DNA of 18,061 bases, taken from positions 1 to 18,061 of the forward strand of contig JAHJFL010000039.1 in NCBI GenBank assembly GCA_018824795.1. Direction: 5' to 3'. The translations under genes and the position numbers were made by a program. The DNA comes from a bacterium (GTDB lineage: Bacteria > Campylobacterota > Campylobacteria > Campylobacterales > Sulfurimonadaceae). Positions 7,599 to 14,922 of the stretch are shown here, in pieces; the first letter of the stretch is position 1; each line of letters starts with the position of its first letter. Under the pieces are notes generated by a model. That model did not search any database. It was not told the DNA's origin and saw nothing but the letters and a program-made list of their open reading frames with translations.

Positions 7599-8200
7599 GC
7601 TCTGCTCTCTAGGTTTGCTTGTGCTGCCATGGCAACATTTGTATCTTTATCTTCTGTGAGCTCATTTAAAATTTCTTTAGGAGCATTTTTGTTTTCAGCA
7701 AGTCTCATTCTGACCATTTTATCGGCATCATTCGCTAAAATTTTCAATATCTTAACAGGGGTGTTAGGATTGCCTGAAAGACCATCTCTAACTATTTTTT
7801 CATCACTGAAAAATTTTTCTAAAACGGCTGGAGAAGTTTTTGGGTTTGTAGCCACAAGAGCACGCACCAAGTTTACCTCGTCTTTTGCAAGTTGTGAAAG
7901 AACATCCTCTGGAGTATGAGGATTTTTGGCAACTGCCCATCGTGCTCCCATATCTGCTGTATTCTGAGCTAAATCACGGAGCAACTCCACGATGGTTTCA
8001 CTGTATTCTAGTTCTCTGTCATAGACGGAAGTTCTTAAACTAAGGTTCATTGCAACCTGCCCGACAATTTCTTTATGGTCTTTAAACGGGTAATAAATTG
8101 CTTTGACCATTTCAATGTCGAGCGCTTTGTCTTCAAGTAAATCTATGATTTTTGCTTCATCTCTATTCTGGATAATATTTTTTAAATCGATATTTGACAC
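7595..8200 (-). CDS. LRV-type (leucine-rich repeat variant) helical repeat protein
   Basis: The 201-residue protein ends in four repeats beginning NPHTPEDVL (93), NPKTSPAVL (119), NPNTPVKIL (144) and NKNAPKEIL (170), spaced 25-26 residues apart. Each has the form N-P-x-T-P-x-x-x-L-x-x-L-A-x-D-x-x-x-x-V-R, the pattern of LRV repeats described from an Azotobacter vinelandii protein. That protein has a Cys-liganded [4Fe-4S] domain before the repeats; here the N-terminal ~90 residues contain no Cys. Such repeats usually bind proteins. The start is GTG at 8200, seven bases after AGG in AGTAGGTACAC; no better in-frame ATG lies nearby. It leads the operon with the 123-aa protein and Mrp, so a role as an Mrp partner is possible but inferred. 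Confidence 0.75.
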   Translation of the reverse strand: MSNIDLKNIIQNRDEAKIIDLLEDKALDIEMVKAIYYPFKDHKEIVGQVAMNLSLRTSVYDRELEYSETIVELLRDLAQNTADMGARWAVAKNPHTPEDVLSQLAKDEVNLVRALVATNPKTSPAVLEKFFSDEKIVRDGLSGNPNTPVKILKILANDADKMVRMRLAENKNAPKEILNELTEDKDTNVAMAAQANLESRA

Positions 8201-8234
8201 GTGTACCTACTTATTAATGTGATTATTTTGTGAG

Positions 8235-8253
8235 AATATAGCTAAGTCTAGCT
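8235..8253 (-). promoter_or_regulatory. Possible -10 and overlapping palindrome for the LRV-mrp operon
   Basis: On the - strand TATATT (8240-8235) would start transcription near 8228, about 28 nt before GTG 8200. Immediately upstream is the inverted repeat AGCTA-AGTC-TAGCT (8240-8253), which could be an operator. On the + strand that repeat is followed by TTTT, so it could instead be a weak terminator for an antisense transcript. Evidence is pattern only. Confidence 0.3.
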
Positions 8254-8340
8254 TTTTGTACTCTAAAATATGGTTCTAATTCACAAATTTAAGTCAACAC
8301 GACATTTTTTTAAAATTTAATATAAAATTTATTTATATTA

Positions 8341-8348
8341 CCTATAAT
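8341..8348 (+). promoter_or_regulatory. Possible upstream -10 of the Mo-enzyme operon
   Basis: CCTATAAT with TATAAT at 8343-8348, within very AT-rich DNA. Transcription from about 8355 would give a leader of ~175 nt that contains the hairpin structure at 8423-8471. The same eight bases recur at 8426-8433. Confidence 0.35.
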
Positions 8349-8422
8349 AAAATTAGATATGTTTCATTTAGTAATATAAATTATGTGATATCTTTTTGAT
8401 TTAATTAATTCATAAGAGACAC

Positions 8423-8471
8423 AAGCCTATAATGTGATGTTATTCCGTTGAAAGGTATTTCAGGCTTTTTT
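8423..8471 (+). promoter_or_regulatory. Terminator-like leader structure (possible attenuator)
   Basis: AAGCCT (8423-8428) pairs with AGGCTT (8462-8467), and the closing arm runs straight into TTTT (8468-8471). Between the arms lie two smaller hairpins: ATAA/TTAT (around 8429-8443) and TGAAA-GGTA-TTTCA (8449-8462). Together this resembles a small junction ending in an intrinsic terminator, 58 bases before the rhodanese start. The individual stems are short, so chance is possible in AT-rich DNA. No known riboswitch consensus was recognised. Confidence 0.35.
8426..8433 (+). promoter_or_regulatory. Possible downstream -10 of the Mo-enzyme operon
   Basis: CCTATAAT with TATAAT at 8428-8433. Initiation near 8440 would give a ~90-nt leader lacking the 5' arm of the 8423-8471 structure. 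TTAATT at 8405-8410 is at the right distance for a -35 but matches it poorly. Confidence 0.4.
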
Positions 8472-8529
8472 AGCATACTTAGCTTATAGAGTTAATCGAA
8501 ATATACAAAAAAATTTAGAAGGAGCACGG

Positions 8530-9672
8530 ATGAATAAAATGTTAAAGACATTAGTTTTTGCAGCAACATTGACGTTTACCCCGCTTATGGCATCTGATGA
8601 TTATGCAAATAAGGATATTCTTATTTCTGCTGAAGAAGCTATGAGTTTAATTGGTAAAAAAGACGTAATGTTTGTTTCAGGTGATAGTGATGATGTATAT
8701 AAATTAGGACATATTAAAGGTTCTGTTGAAATGTATGCACACCATTTACATCATTCTGATATTACTGGAGATATGCATTGTGCACCACTCTATCGTTGTG
8801 TGGATGATGCTGAGGCATATATTGGTTCAAAAGGAATAGATAATAATACTATGATTATTGCTTATGACGATTTTAAAGGACCAAATGCTACTGGCGTTTA
8901 TTCTTTTTTCACTAGTTATGGACATAAAAATGTAAAAGTTTTAAATGGTGGACGTTCTGCAATGATGGCTATTGACCCGGCACAGATTAAATATGACGGA
9001 CTCAAAGATAAAATCAAAGATATTAAAGATGCCGCTAAACCAGCTAAAAATAAACTCAAAGATGCTAAAAAAGGCACAATTACTTTAACTGCTGCTGAAA
9101 AAGCAGAACTTGAAGCGATTATGAAAAAAGCTTCAGATGATGAAAAAAGTTTAAAAGCTGAAATGGATGCACTTGAAAAAGATTTGATTGTTGTTAAAGG
9201 TGAAGAAAAAGTTGAGCCTAAAACATATAAAGTTGATACAAAAAACATTAATTTAACTAACATAGCAGCAAAAGAAGAAGTGGCGCATGCAATGGAAGAT
9301 ATCCTTAAAAACGGAAAAAATTCTAAGTATGTGATTATTGATTCACGCGGTATGGCTGAGATTATTGGTGAGAGAAAAATGGATAATGTTGCTCGCGGAG
9401 GACACGTTCCAGGTTCAATTTTTATGGAATGGAATAAAATTTCTGATCTTGAAAATAGAAAATCTTTTAAATCCGCAAAAGAGTTACAAGATTTATATAC
9501 TAAATATGGTGTAACAAAAGATAAAACTATTTATGCATACTGCATGGTTGGTGCTGGACGTGGTTCTGAGCATATTACAGCGCTTCAACTTCTTGGCTAT
9601 AAAAATATTAAAGTTTTCACAGGTAGCTGGGACGTTTGGGGTAATGATATGAATTTACCACTAAAAAGATAA
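8530..9672 (+). CDS. Secreted tandem-domain rhodanese (sulfurtransferase family) with Lys-rich linker
   Basis: Rhodaneses move sulfane sulfur from a donor to an acceptor through a Cys persulfide. The 380-residue protein has a Sec signal peptide (cut near LMA-SDD, about residue 21). Domain 1 (about 28-148) ends in 'VKVLNGG' but has Asp, not Cys, at the active position ('AYDDFKG', ~112), as usual for the inactive half of two-domain enzymes. Domain 2 (about 245-378) has 'GGHVPGS', active C338 in 'YCMVGAGRGS', and 'TGSWDVWGN'. Between them lies an unusual ~85-residue Lys/Asp/Glu-rich, partly coiled-coil insert (150-235). The active loop is C338-x5-R344, one residue longer than the usual Cx4R. AGAAGGAG lies five bases before ATG. 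It is the first gene of the Mo-enzyme operon, 16 nt before the catalytic subunit. Confidence 0.88.
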   Translation: MNKMLKTLVFAATLTFTPLMASDDYANKDILISAEEAMSLIGKKDVMFVSGDSDDVYKLGHIKGSVEMYAHHLHHSDITGDMHCAPLYRCVDDAEAYIGSKGIDNNTMIIAYDDFKGPNATGVYSFFTSYGHKNVKVLNGGRSAMMAIDPAQIKYDGLKDKIKDIKDAAKPAKNKLKDAKKGTITLTAAEKAELEAIMKKASDDEKSLKAEMDALEKDLIVVKGEEKVEPKTYKVDTKNINLTNIAAKEEVAHAMEDILKNGKNSKYVIIDSRGMAEIIGERKMDNVARGGHVPGSIFMEWNKISDLENRKSFKSAKELQDLYTKYGVTKDKTIYAYCMVGAGRGSEHITALQLLGYKNIKVFTGSWDVWGNDMNLPLKR

Positions 9673-9688
9673 GGGAGAGGTTTAAAAT

Positions 9689-12589
9689 ATGACAAAAGTT
9701 ATGAATAATAAGCGTAGAAACTTCCTTAAAGTTTCTGGGATGACTGCAGCACTCGTTGCTTCTCAAGGTAGTCTCTTTGCAAAAACAAATGCGTTAAGTG
9801 TTGAGAATGGAAAGAACGATTATCCAAACACGAACTACACGGAAAATATGTACAGAAATGAATTTTCTTTTACGTATGGTAAAAAAGAAGAGCATGGTTT
9901 TGCTTACCACTGTGTAAACTGTCAAGGTAACTGTGCTTGGGAAGTATGGTCTCATAATGGTGTTATCACTCGTGAAAATCAATCTGCTCGTTATCCAGTA
10001 ATCAATGCAAAAATCCCTGACTTCAACCCTCGTGGTTGTAACAAAGGTGTTCAGCATTCACAAGTAATGTATCAAAAAGATAGAATTCTTTATCCAATGA
10101 TCCGTACAGGTGAGCGTGGTGAAGGTAAATGGAAACGTGCTAGCTGGGATGAAGCTGCTGAAAAAATCTGCCAAAATATTTTTGATACTTTAACAGATCC
10201 AAAACGCGGTCCAGATAAGTTGATGGTTCATGCGGGTACAGGTCTCTTAACTGAAGGTCGTCGTGGTTCAGTACTACGTTTTTCTACTCAGTTGGGTGCT
10301 AACCGTATTTATCCGTCTTCTTACCTAGGAGATATGTTCTCTGGTGCTGCTATTGCTTATGGTGAGGGTAACCTTGGATGTACTTGGGATTTTATGTACA
10401 CAGTAGATACTGCTGTTATGTGGGGTGGTAATCCATCTGTTTCACGTATTCCAGATGCTCACTTCGTGTGGGAAGGTAAATATAATGGTGCGAAAATCAT
10501 CGTAATTACTCCTGAGTTTAATGCAACTGCAAAGTCTGCTGACCTTTGGATTCCTATTAAAGCGGGTTCAGATAATATCTTAGCAATGAGCGTTATCTAC
10601 ACTATCTTAGATCAAAAAATGTATAAACCGGAATTTATGAAGCTTTATACTGACTTGCCATTTTTAGTTGATACAAAAACTCAAAAAATGATTCGTCGTA
10701 ACGATATGGAACATACTGAAAATAAAGAAGACCACCATGCATGGGGTGAACAGTTCTATTGTATGAATACAACAGACTCTAAGCCATATTTAATGCCTGG
10801 TACAGAAACACATGAAAATAAATCACTGCGTTTACCTGCTGATGTAAAGCCAGCTCTTGAAGGTACGTTTACAATTACTGATGTTCATGGTCATAAGCGT
10901 GAAGTTACAACTGTATTTGAAATGTTGAAAAAATCTGCTGCAAAATTTGCTCCAGAAGTTACAAAAGATATTACAGGTGTTCACCCAGAGACTGTTGTTC
11001 AATTAGCAAAAGACATAGCTCTTCCAAAAGTTGTTGAAATCACTACTGGTTTCTCATTGAACAAGTACTTCAATGGTATGATGACAATCTGGAATGTTGC
11101 TTCAATTTGTGGTTTAACAGGAAGAATGGGACCATACGGTGGTTTAAATACTGAAAATGAGTTCCAACTTTCAGGTCTTGGTGCTTTATCAGGGTTTAGC
11201 GGTAAATATGCGCCTCGTTTTGGTTCAGGATTTGTTGGTGAATTTATGAACGGTAACGGCATGAAAACATTCGACAAGTACTTTAATGACGAAGATGTAA
11301 AACGTGCACAAAACGGCATGAGTAAAAAAGAGTATATGGCAGTTCTAAGTGAAATGCTTGAAGCTGGTAAGAATGGCGGAGCTAATAAAGAGAGCAAACA
11401 TGGTAATGTTGTAAAACCTTGGTGGTTACCAACAACAGCACTAATCGTAGCTGACTCTACTTTCAGACGTAACAAGGGTAGTGAATATCGTAAAGCATTC
11501 TTAGGCAGAATGGACTTTTATGCTTATGTAGATTACAGAATGAGTGAAGCGGCACAATATGCTGATGTACTTCTTCCTGCAAAATCTCACTATGAAGTAT
11601 ACGATTTACGTACATCTCCGGGTTACCACCGTTTTACAAACTTGGCACAACCTGTTGCTAACATTAAAAATGTTGGTGAGGCTATGGATGAGTGGAGTAT
11701 GTTTACACTTTTAGCGAAAAAACTAGAAGAGATAGCAAACCGTCCTCAAAATATAGCAAAAGCTAAAGTTAAAGATGAAGTTCGTTATGCTAAACCAGGT
11801 TTCCATGACCTTACAATTTTTCATAAAGAGTATACAAATACGGATGAAGAGTCAGAAGGTGAAGGTGAAGTTTATTTAGGTACAGACAAAATGGCTGTTC
11901 AGGCTGCGCTTGAGAAGTGTGATCAGTACCAACCATGGACTATGGAAAAAATGTATAAAATGGGTGGTTTCTTGCTTATTAATGATAAGGCAGCAAAATC
12001 GTCTCCTTTATATTCTGATAAGCCATACTCGTCAATGGAAAATCATCTTTACAAATTTGAAAGACTTGATACGGTGTCTGGCCGTCAAACTTTCTATGTT
12101 GACCATGATATGTACATTAGAATGGGTGCAGCGACAAATACTGGTATGGAAGGAATCCGTCCACAACGTAAAGAATATCCTTACGTATTGATGACTCCTC
12201 ACGCGAGATGGTCAATTCACTCGAACTACAAAACATCTCGTACATTATTGCGTTTACAGCGTGGTGTACCTGCAATGCAACTGAATCGTGTGGTAGCTGC
12301 TGCAAAAGGCATTAAAGATGGAGATACAATCCGTATTTTCAATAATCTTGGTGAATTCTTTGCAATGGCAAAATTAAGTTCTTCTGCACCGGCTGATGGT
12401 CTTGTAATGGAACATGGATGGGAACCGTACATGTATAAATTCAACAAGGGTCATAATGAAGTTGTGCCTACTTCTCTTAACTTATTAGAGATGGCAGATG
12501 GTTGGGGTCACCTAAAATTCGGTGGTCTGTGGGATGGTAATCAGTACGCATATGATGGCGCTGTTAACTACGAAAAAGCAAAAGTTTAA
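9689..12589 (+). CDS. Tat-exported molybdopterin (bis-PGD) catalytic alpha subunit, type II DMSO reductase family
   Basis: This 966-residue protein is the catalytic subunit of a periplasmic Mo (or W) enzyme. A twin-arginine signal, 'NKRRNFLKVSG' (7-17) with a hydrophobic stretch to about 31, marks folded export. The FS0 [4Fe-4S] ligands are H74, C78, C82 and C117, that is H-x3-C-x3-C-x34-C, the same spacing as in NarG. D215 in 'YLGDMFSG' is the likely Asp ligand to Mo. The C-terminal cofactor domain includes 'MTPHARWSIHSNYKTSRTLL'-type residues near 835-855. Length is near ethylbenzene dehydrogenase alpha (about 976) rather than NarG (about 1247). GGGAGAGG sits eight bases upstream. With the following genes it forms an alpha-beta-gamma complex. 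Reaction and substrate are unknown; candidates are DMS, selenate, chlorate, hydrocarbons or inorganic sulfur. CGT is common for Arg, unlike the housekeeping genes nearby. Confidence 0.9.
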   Translation: MTKVMNNKRRNFLKVSGMTAALVASQGSLFAKTNALSVENGKNDYPNTNYTENMYRNEFSFTYGKKEEHGFAYHCVNCQGNCAWEVWSHNGVITRENQSARYPVINAKIPDFNPRGCNKGVQHSQVMYQKDRILYPMIRTGERGEGKWKRASWDEAAEKICQNIFDTLTDPKRGPDKLMVHAGTGLLTEGRRGSVLRFSTQLGANRIYPSSYLGDMFSGAAIAYGEGNLGCTWDFMYTVDTAVMWGGNPSVSRIPDAHFVWEGKYNGAKIIVITPEFNATAKSADLWIPIKAGSDNILAMSVIYTILDQKMYKPEFMKLYTDLPFLVDTKTQKMIRRNDMEHTENKEDHHAWGEQFYCMNTTDSKPYLMPGTETHENKSLRLPADVKPALEGTFTITDVHGHKREVTTVFEMLKKSAAKFAPEVTKDITGVHPETVVQLAKDIALPKVVEITTGFSLNKYFNGMMTIWNVASICGLTGRMGPYGGLNTENEFQLSGLGALSGFSGKYAPRFGSGFVGEFMNGNGMKTFDKYFNDEDVKRAQNGMSKKEYMAVLSEMLEAGKNGGANKESKHGNVVKPWWLPTTALIVADSTFRRNKGSEYRKAFLGRMDFYAYVDYRMSEAAQYADVLLPAKSHYEVYDLRTSPGYHRFTNLAQPVANIKNVGEAMDEWSMFTLLAKKLEEIANRPQNIAKAKVKDEVRYAKPGFHDLTIFHKEYTNTDEESEGEGEVYLGTDKMAVQAALEKCDQYQPWTMEKMYKMGGFLLINDKAAKSSPLYSDKPYSSMENHLYKFERLDTVSGRQTFYVDHDMYIRMGAATNTGMEGIRPQRKEYPYVLMTPHARWSIHSNYKTSRTLLRLQRGVPAMQLNRVVAAAKGIKDGDTIRIFNNLGEFFAMAKLSSSAPADGLVMEHGWEPYMYKFNKGHNEVVPTSLNLLEMADGWGHLKFGGLWDGNQYAYDGAVNYEKAKV

Positions 12590-12598
12590 GGAGCATAG

Positions 12599-13726
12599 AT
12601 GTCAAAAAGACAATTAGCAATGGTTATGGACCTGAACAAATGTATCGGGTGCCAAACATGTACAGTTGCATGTAAAACTCAGTGGACAAATAGAAATGGC
12701 CGTGAGTATATGTACTGGAATAATGTTGAAACTTATCCAGGTACTGGTTATCCAAAAAATTGGATGGAGTTAGGCGGTGGTTTTGATGCTGCTGGCGACT
12801 TACAACCAGGTGTTATTCCAAATCTTGAAGCAGACTATGGTGTGCCTTGGGATTATAACTATGATGCACTACAAGGTGGAGCATCGTTTGAGCCGAATGT
12901 AGAGCCTACATGGGGACCAAACTGGGATGAAGATGAAGGTGCTGGTGTTTTCCCACAAGATAACTACTTCTTCTACTTACCTCGTATTTGTAATCACTGT
13001 ACAAATCCGGGTTGTTTAAGTGCGTGTCCTCGTGATGCAATCTTCAAACGTGAGCAAGATGGTGTTGTTTTAGTTGACTTAGACAGATGTCAAGGTTACC
13101 GTTATTGTATAGCGGGATGTCCTTACAAAAAAATCTATTTCAATCCAAAAATCTCGAAATCTGAGAAATGTATTCTATGTTTCCCAAGAATTGAGCAAGG
13201 TCTTCCACCAGCGTGTGCACAACAGTGTGTTGGACGTATTCGTTTCGTTGGATTCTTAGATGATGAAGAAGGTCAAGTACACAAATTAGTAAACAAATAT
13301 AAAGTAGCAATCGGTCTTAGAACAGACTATGGCACTCAACCAAATGTTTATTATGTACCACCAACCGAATCACCGGCAAAATTTGATGCTGATGGTAAAA
13401 TTATTGAAGGTTCAACTCGTCTTCCAATTGAAGAGTTAGAAAAATTATTTGGTCCAGAAGTTCATGGAGCAATTAAAACTCTTAAAGCTGAAATGAAAAA
13501 ACGTAAAGAGACTGGAGAGAGTGAATTGATGGATATCTTAATTGCATACCAACATTCAGATATGTTCCGTCTTGACAATAACTATTACAACCAAGTTGCA
13601 AAAGAGAATGGCCAACATCCTTTAGCACCTGTTGATACTCGTTATATAGCTGGTAAACATACAAAAACTGGCCATGAAATGAAGTTTTTTCATGGTGGAG
13701 ACATTAAAGCAGGAGGACACCATTAA
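12599..13726 (+). CDS. Four-cluster Fe-S electron-transfer beta subunit (NarH/DdhB/EbdB/SerB type)
   Basis: The 375-residue subunit passes electrons between the Mo subunit and heme b. It has no signal peptide and presumably crosses the membrane with alpha. Four Cys groups are visible: C15/C18/C21/C25; C131/C134/C139/C143; C164/C170/C174; and C191/C194/C206/C210. In the third group Tyr167 replaces a Cys ('CQGYRYCIAGCP'), where NarH has Trp; this predicts one [3Fe-4S] and three [4Fe-4S] clusters, as in other type II enzymes. The region 30-125, rich in Trp, Tyr and Gly, is the typical insert between groups I and II. AAGGAG lies five bases before ATG. It starts nine bases after alpha ends, and its stop overlaps the gamma start by one base. 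Confidence 0.93.
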   Translation: MSKRQLAMVMDLNKCIGCQTCTVACKTQWTNRNGREYMYWNNVETYPGTGYPKNWMELGGGFDAAGDLQPGVIPNLEADYGVPWDYNYDALQGGASFEPNVEPTWGPNWDEDEGAGVFPQDNYFFYLPRICNHCTNPGCLSACPRDAIFKREQDGVVLVDLDRCQGYRYCIAGCPYKKIYFNPKISKSEKCILCFPRIEQGLPPACAQQCVGRIRFVGFLDDEEGQVHKLVNKYKVAIGLRTDYGTQPNVYYVPPTESPAKFDADGKIIEGSTRLPIEELEKLFGPEVHGAIKTLKAEMKKRKETGESELMDILIAYQHSDMFRLDNNYYNQVAKENGQHPLAPVDTRYIAGKHTKTGHEMKFFHGGDIKAGGHH

Positions 13727-14922
13727 TGAAAAAATTAACTAGTACATTATTAGCAGCAGCTACTATTGCTTCGGCATTAGCAGCAGATTCTGCAATAAAT
13801 GCTCTTAAAGTTTCAGGTAGTCTTGATAAAGTTACTAATACATCAGCTATTTGGAAGGGTGCAAAGTTTTCTGCTGTAACTTTGTATCCGCAAACTACTA
13901 TTGAAATGAACGATAAAAAAGCAAATGAATTAAATGCAAACCCTAAAGCTGTTAAAGCAGAAGTAGCGGCTGTATATAATAAAGATAAAATTGCATTTTT
14001 AATCAAATGGCCTGATGGAACAAAGAATGTTCAAGAGAGTGGTAAAACTGACACATACGGTGATGGTTTTGCGGTTCAATTTGCAAGCAACTACTCAAAT
14101 CCAGCAGAACTTCCATACATTGGTATGGGTTCTGAGGGGCGTCAAGCAGTTATTCACTTACAAAAAGAGACAGCTAAAACTTATGAGCCAAATGGAAATG
14201 GTGATGTTGGAAGCCAAGTAAATCCAAATCAAACAGATTTGTTTAATAAAGATTTAAAAGCATTTAATAAAACTGTAGATGCCTTAGGCAATGCTGATTA
14301 TGAAAAATCATATGTTGGAGAAGGTTTCCGTTCAATGACAGAAATCAAAGACGGCAGTAACCATTCTACTTCTAATATGACGTATACTAAAAAAGCTTGG
14401 GCAGGAACTTTATCTCGTCCACTTAAAGATGAATATGTTGATTTAAATGCTGCTGCTATTCCCGTTGCATTTGCCGTATGGGATGGAGAAAAAATGGGCC
14501 GTAATGGTCTTAAATATCTTACTCAATGGACAGCAGTTGTTCTTAAAAAAGGTGACGACAAATTAGTAAATGCTCTTCATGGTAAAATTGAAGGTGATGC
14601 TGCTAAGGGTAAAGAGTCAGCTGTAGCTAACGGTTGTACAGGTTGTCACCAAATGGAGAAAACAGAGGCTGCTAACCTAATGGGACCATCATTAACTAAC
14701 ATTGGTGGTTATGCTACTGTTGATTATTTAAGAGAGTCTTTGGTAAAACCATCTGCGGTTGTTGTTCCAGGGTATAACAGAAATGCTCACAGCAACTATG
14801 CATGGTATAACATTCAAGATGGAAAAAGAGTATCTACGATGCCTGATCACAGTTGGATGGAAAAAGCTGACATTGATAATATCGTGGCATATCTTAAAAC
14901 TTTAAAAGCGGAGGCTAAATAA
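13726..14922 (+). CDS. Gamma subunit: ethylbenzene-dehydrogenase-type heme b domain fused to a monoheme cytochrome c
   Basis: The 398-residue protein has a Sec signal peptide (cut near ALA-AD, about residue 20). Residues ~35-275 fit the EB_dh heme-b fold of EbdC/DdhC/SerC: 'PYIGMGSEGRQAVIHL' offers M134 as one axial ligand, and 'GLKYLTQWTAVVL' offers K263 as the other, by analogy with the Met/Lys pair in EbdC. Residues ~280-398 form a cytochrome c domain with CxxCH (C304, C307, H308) and M372 in 'STMPDHSW' as the probable sixth ligand. Known EbdC-like subunits are only the b domain, so this is a b-c fusion. It overlaps beta by one base (TAATG) and the next gene by one base. It should take electrons to or from soluble periplasmic carriers. 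Confidence 0.85.
   Translation: MKKLTSTLLAAATIASALAADSAINALKVSGSLDKVTNTSAIWKGAKFSAVTLYPQTTIEMNDKKANELNANPKAVKAEVAAVYNKDKIAFLIKWPDGTKNVQESGKTDTYGDGFAVQFASNYSNPAELPYIGMGSEGRQAVIHLQKETAKTYEPNGNGDVGSQVNPNQTDLFNKDLKAFNKTVDALGNADYEKSYVGEGFRSMTEIKDGSNHSTSNMTYTKKAWAGTLSRPLKDEYVDLNAAAIPVAFAVWDGEKMGRNGLKYLTQWTAVVLKKGDDKLVNALHGKIEGDAAKGKESAVANGCTGCHQMEKTEAANLMGPSLTNIGGYATVDYLRESLVKPSAVVVPGYNRNAHSNYAWYNIQDGKRVSTMPDHSWMEKADIDNIVAYLKTLKAEAK

Larger units (their letters stand above)
8201..8529. other. 329-bp AT-rich divergent control region between the LRV-mrp operon and the Mo-enzyme operon
   Basis: No gene is supported. Going - strand from 8200, a TATATT (8240-8235) is a possible -10 for the LRV gene, and it touches a palindromic AGCTA-AGTC-TAGCT (8240-8253). 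Going + strand there are two identical CCTATAAT sequences (8341-8348 and 8426-8433), a terminator-like structure (8423-8471), and a strong AGAAGGAG ribosome-binding site (8517-8524) five bases before ATG 8530. From 8304 to 8352 the DNA is nearly pure A/T. I could not find a convincing FNR/CRP-type palindrome. Confidence 0.6.

Noticed and set aside
7584..7919. Forward 111-codon frame opposite the LRV gene
   Set aside because: It is the complement of a repeat protein with clear LRV periodicity and gives Ser/Phe-rich low-complexity product.
8271..8321. Sixteen-codon ORF starting ATG-GTT in the divergent region
   Set aside because: It has no ribosome-binding site, low-complexity coding, and lies in AT-rich promoter DNA.
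8396..8409. FNR/CRP-like half-site TTGAT-N4-TTAAT upstream of the Mo-enzyme operon
   Set aside because: The right half matches ATCAA at only two of five bases, and such AT-rich matches are expected by chance here.
8916..9263. Long reverse-strand frame inside the rhodanese gene
   Set aside because: It lies wholly inside a well-supported + strand gene and its product is a Ser/Leu-rich low-complexity shadow of the Lys/Glu-rich linker.
10999..11475. Reverse-strand 158-codon frame inside the alpha subunit
   Set aside because: It is fully contained in the conserved catalytic gene, has no ribosome-binding site, and resembles no protein.
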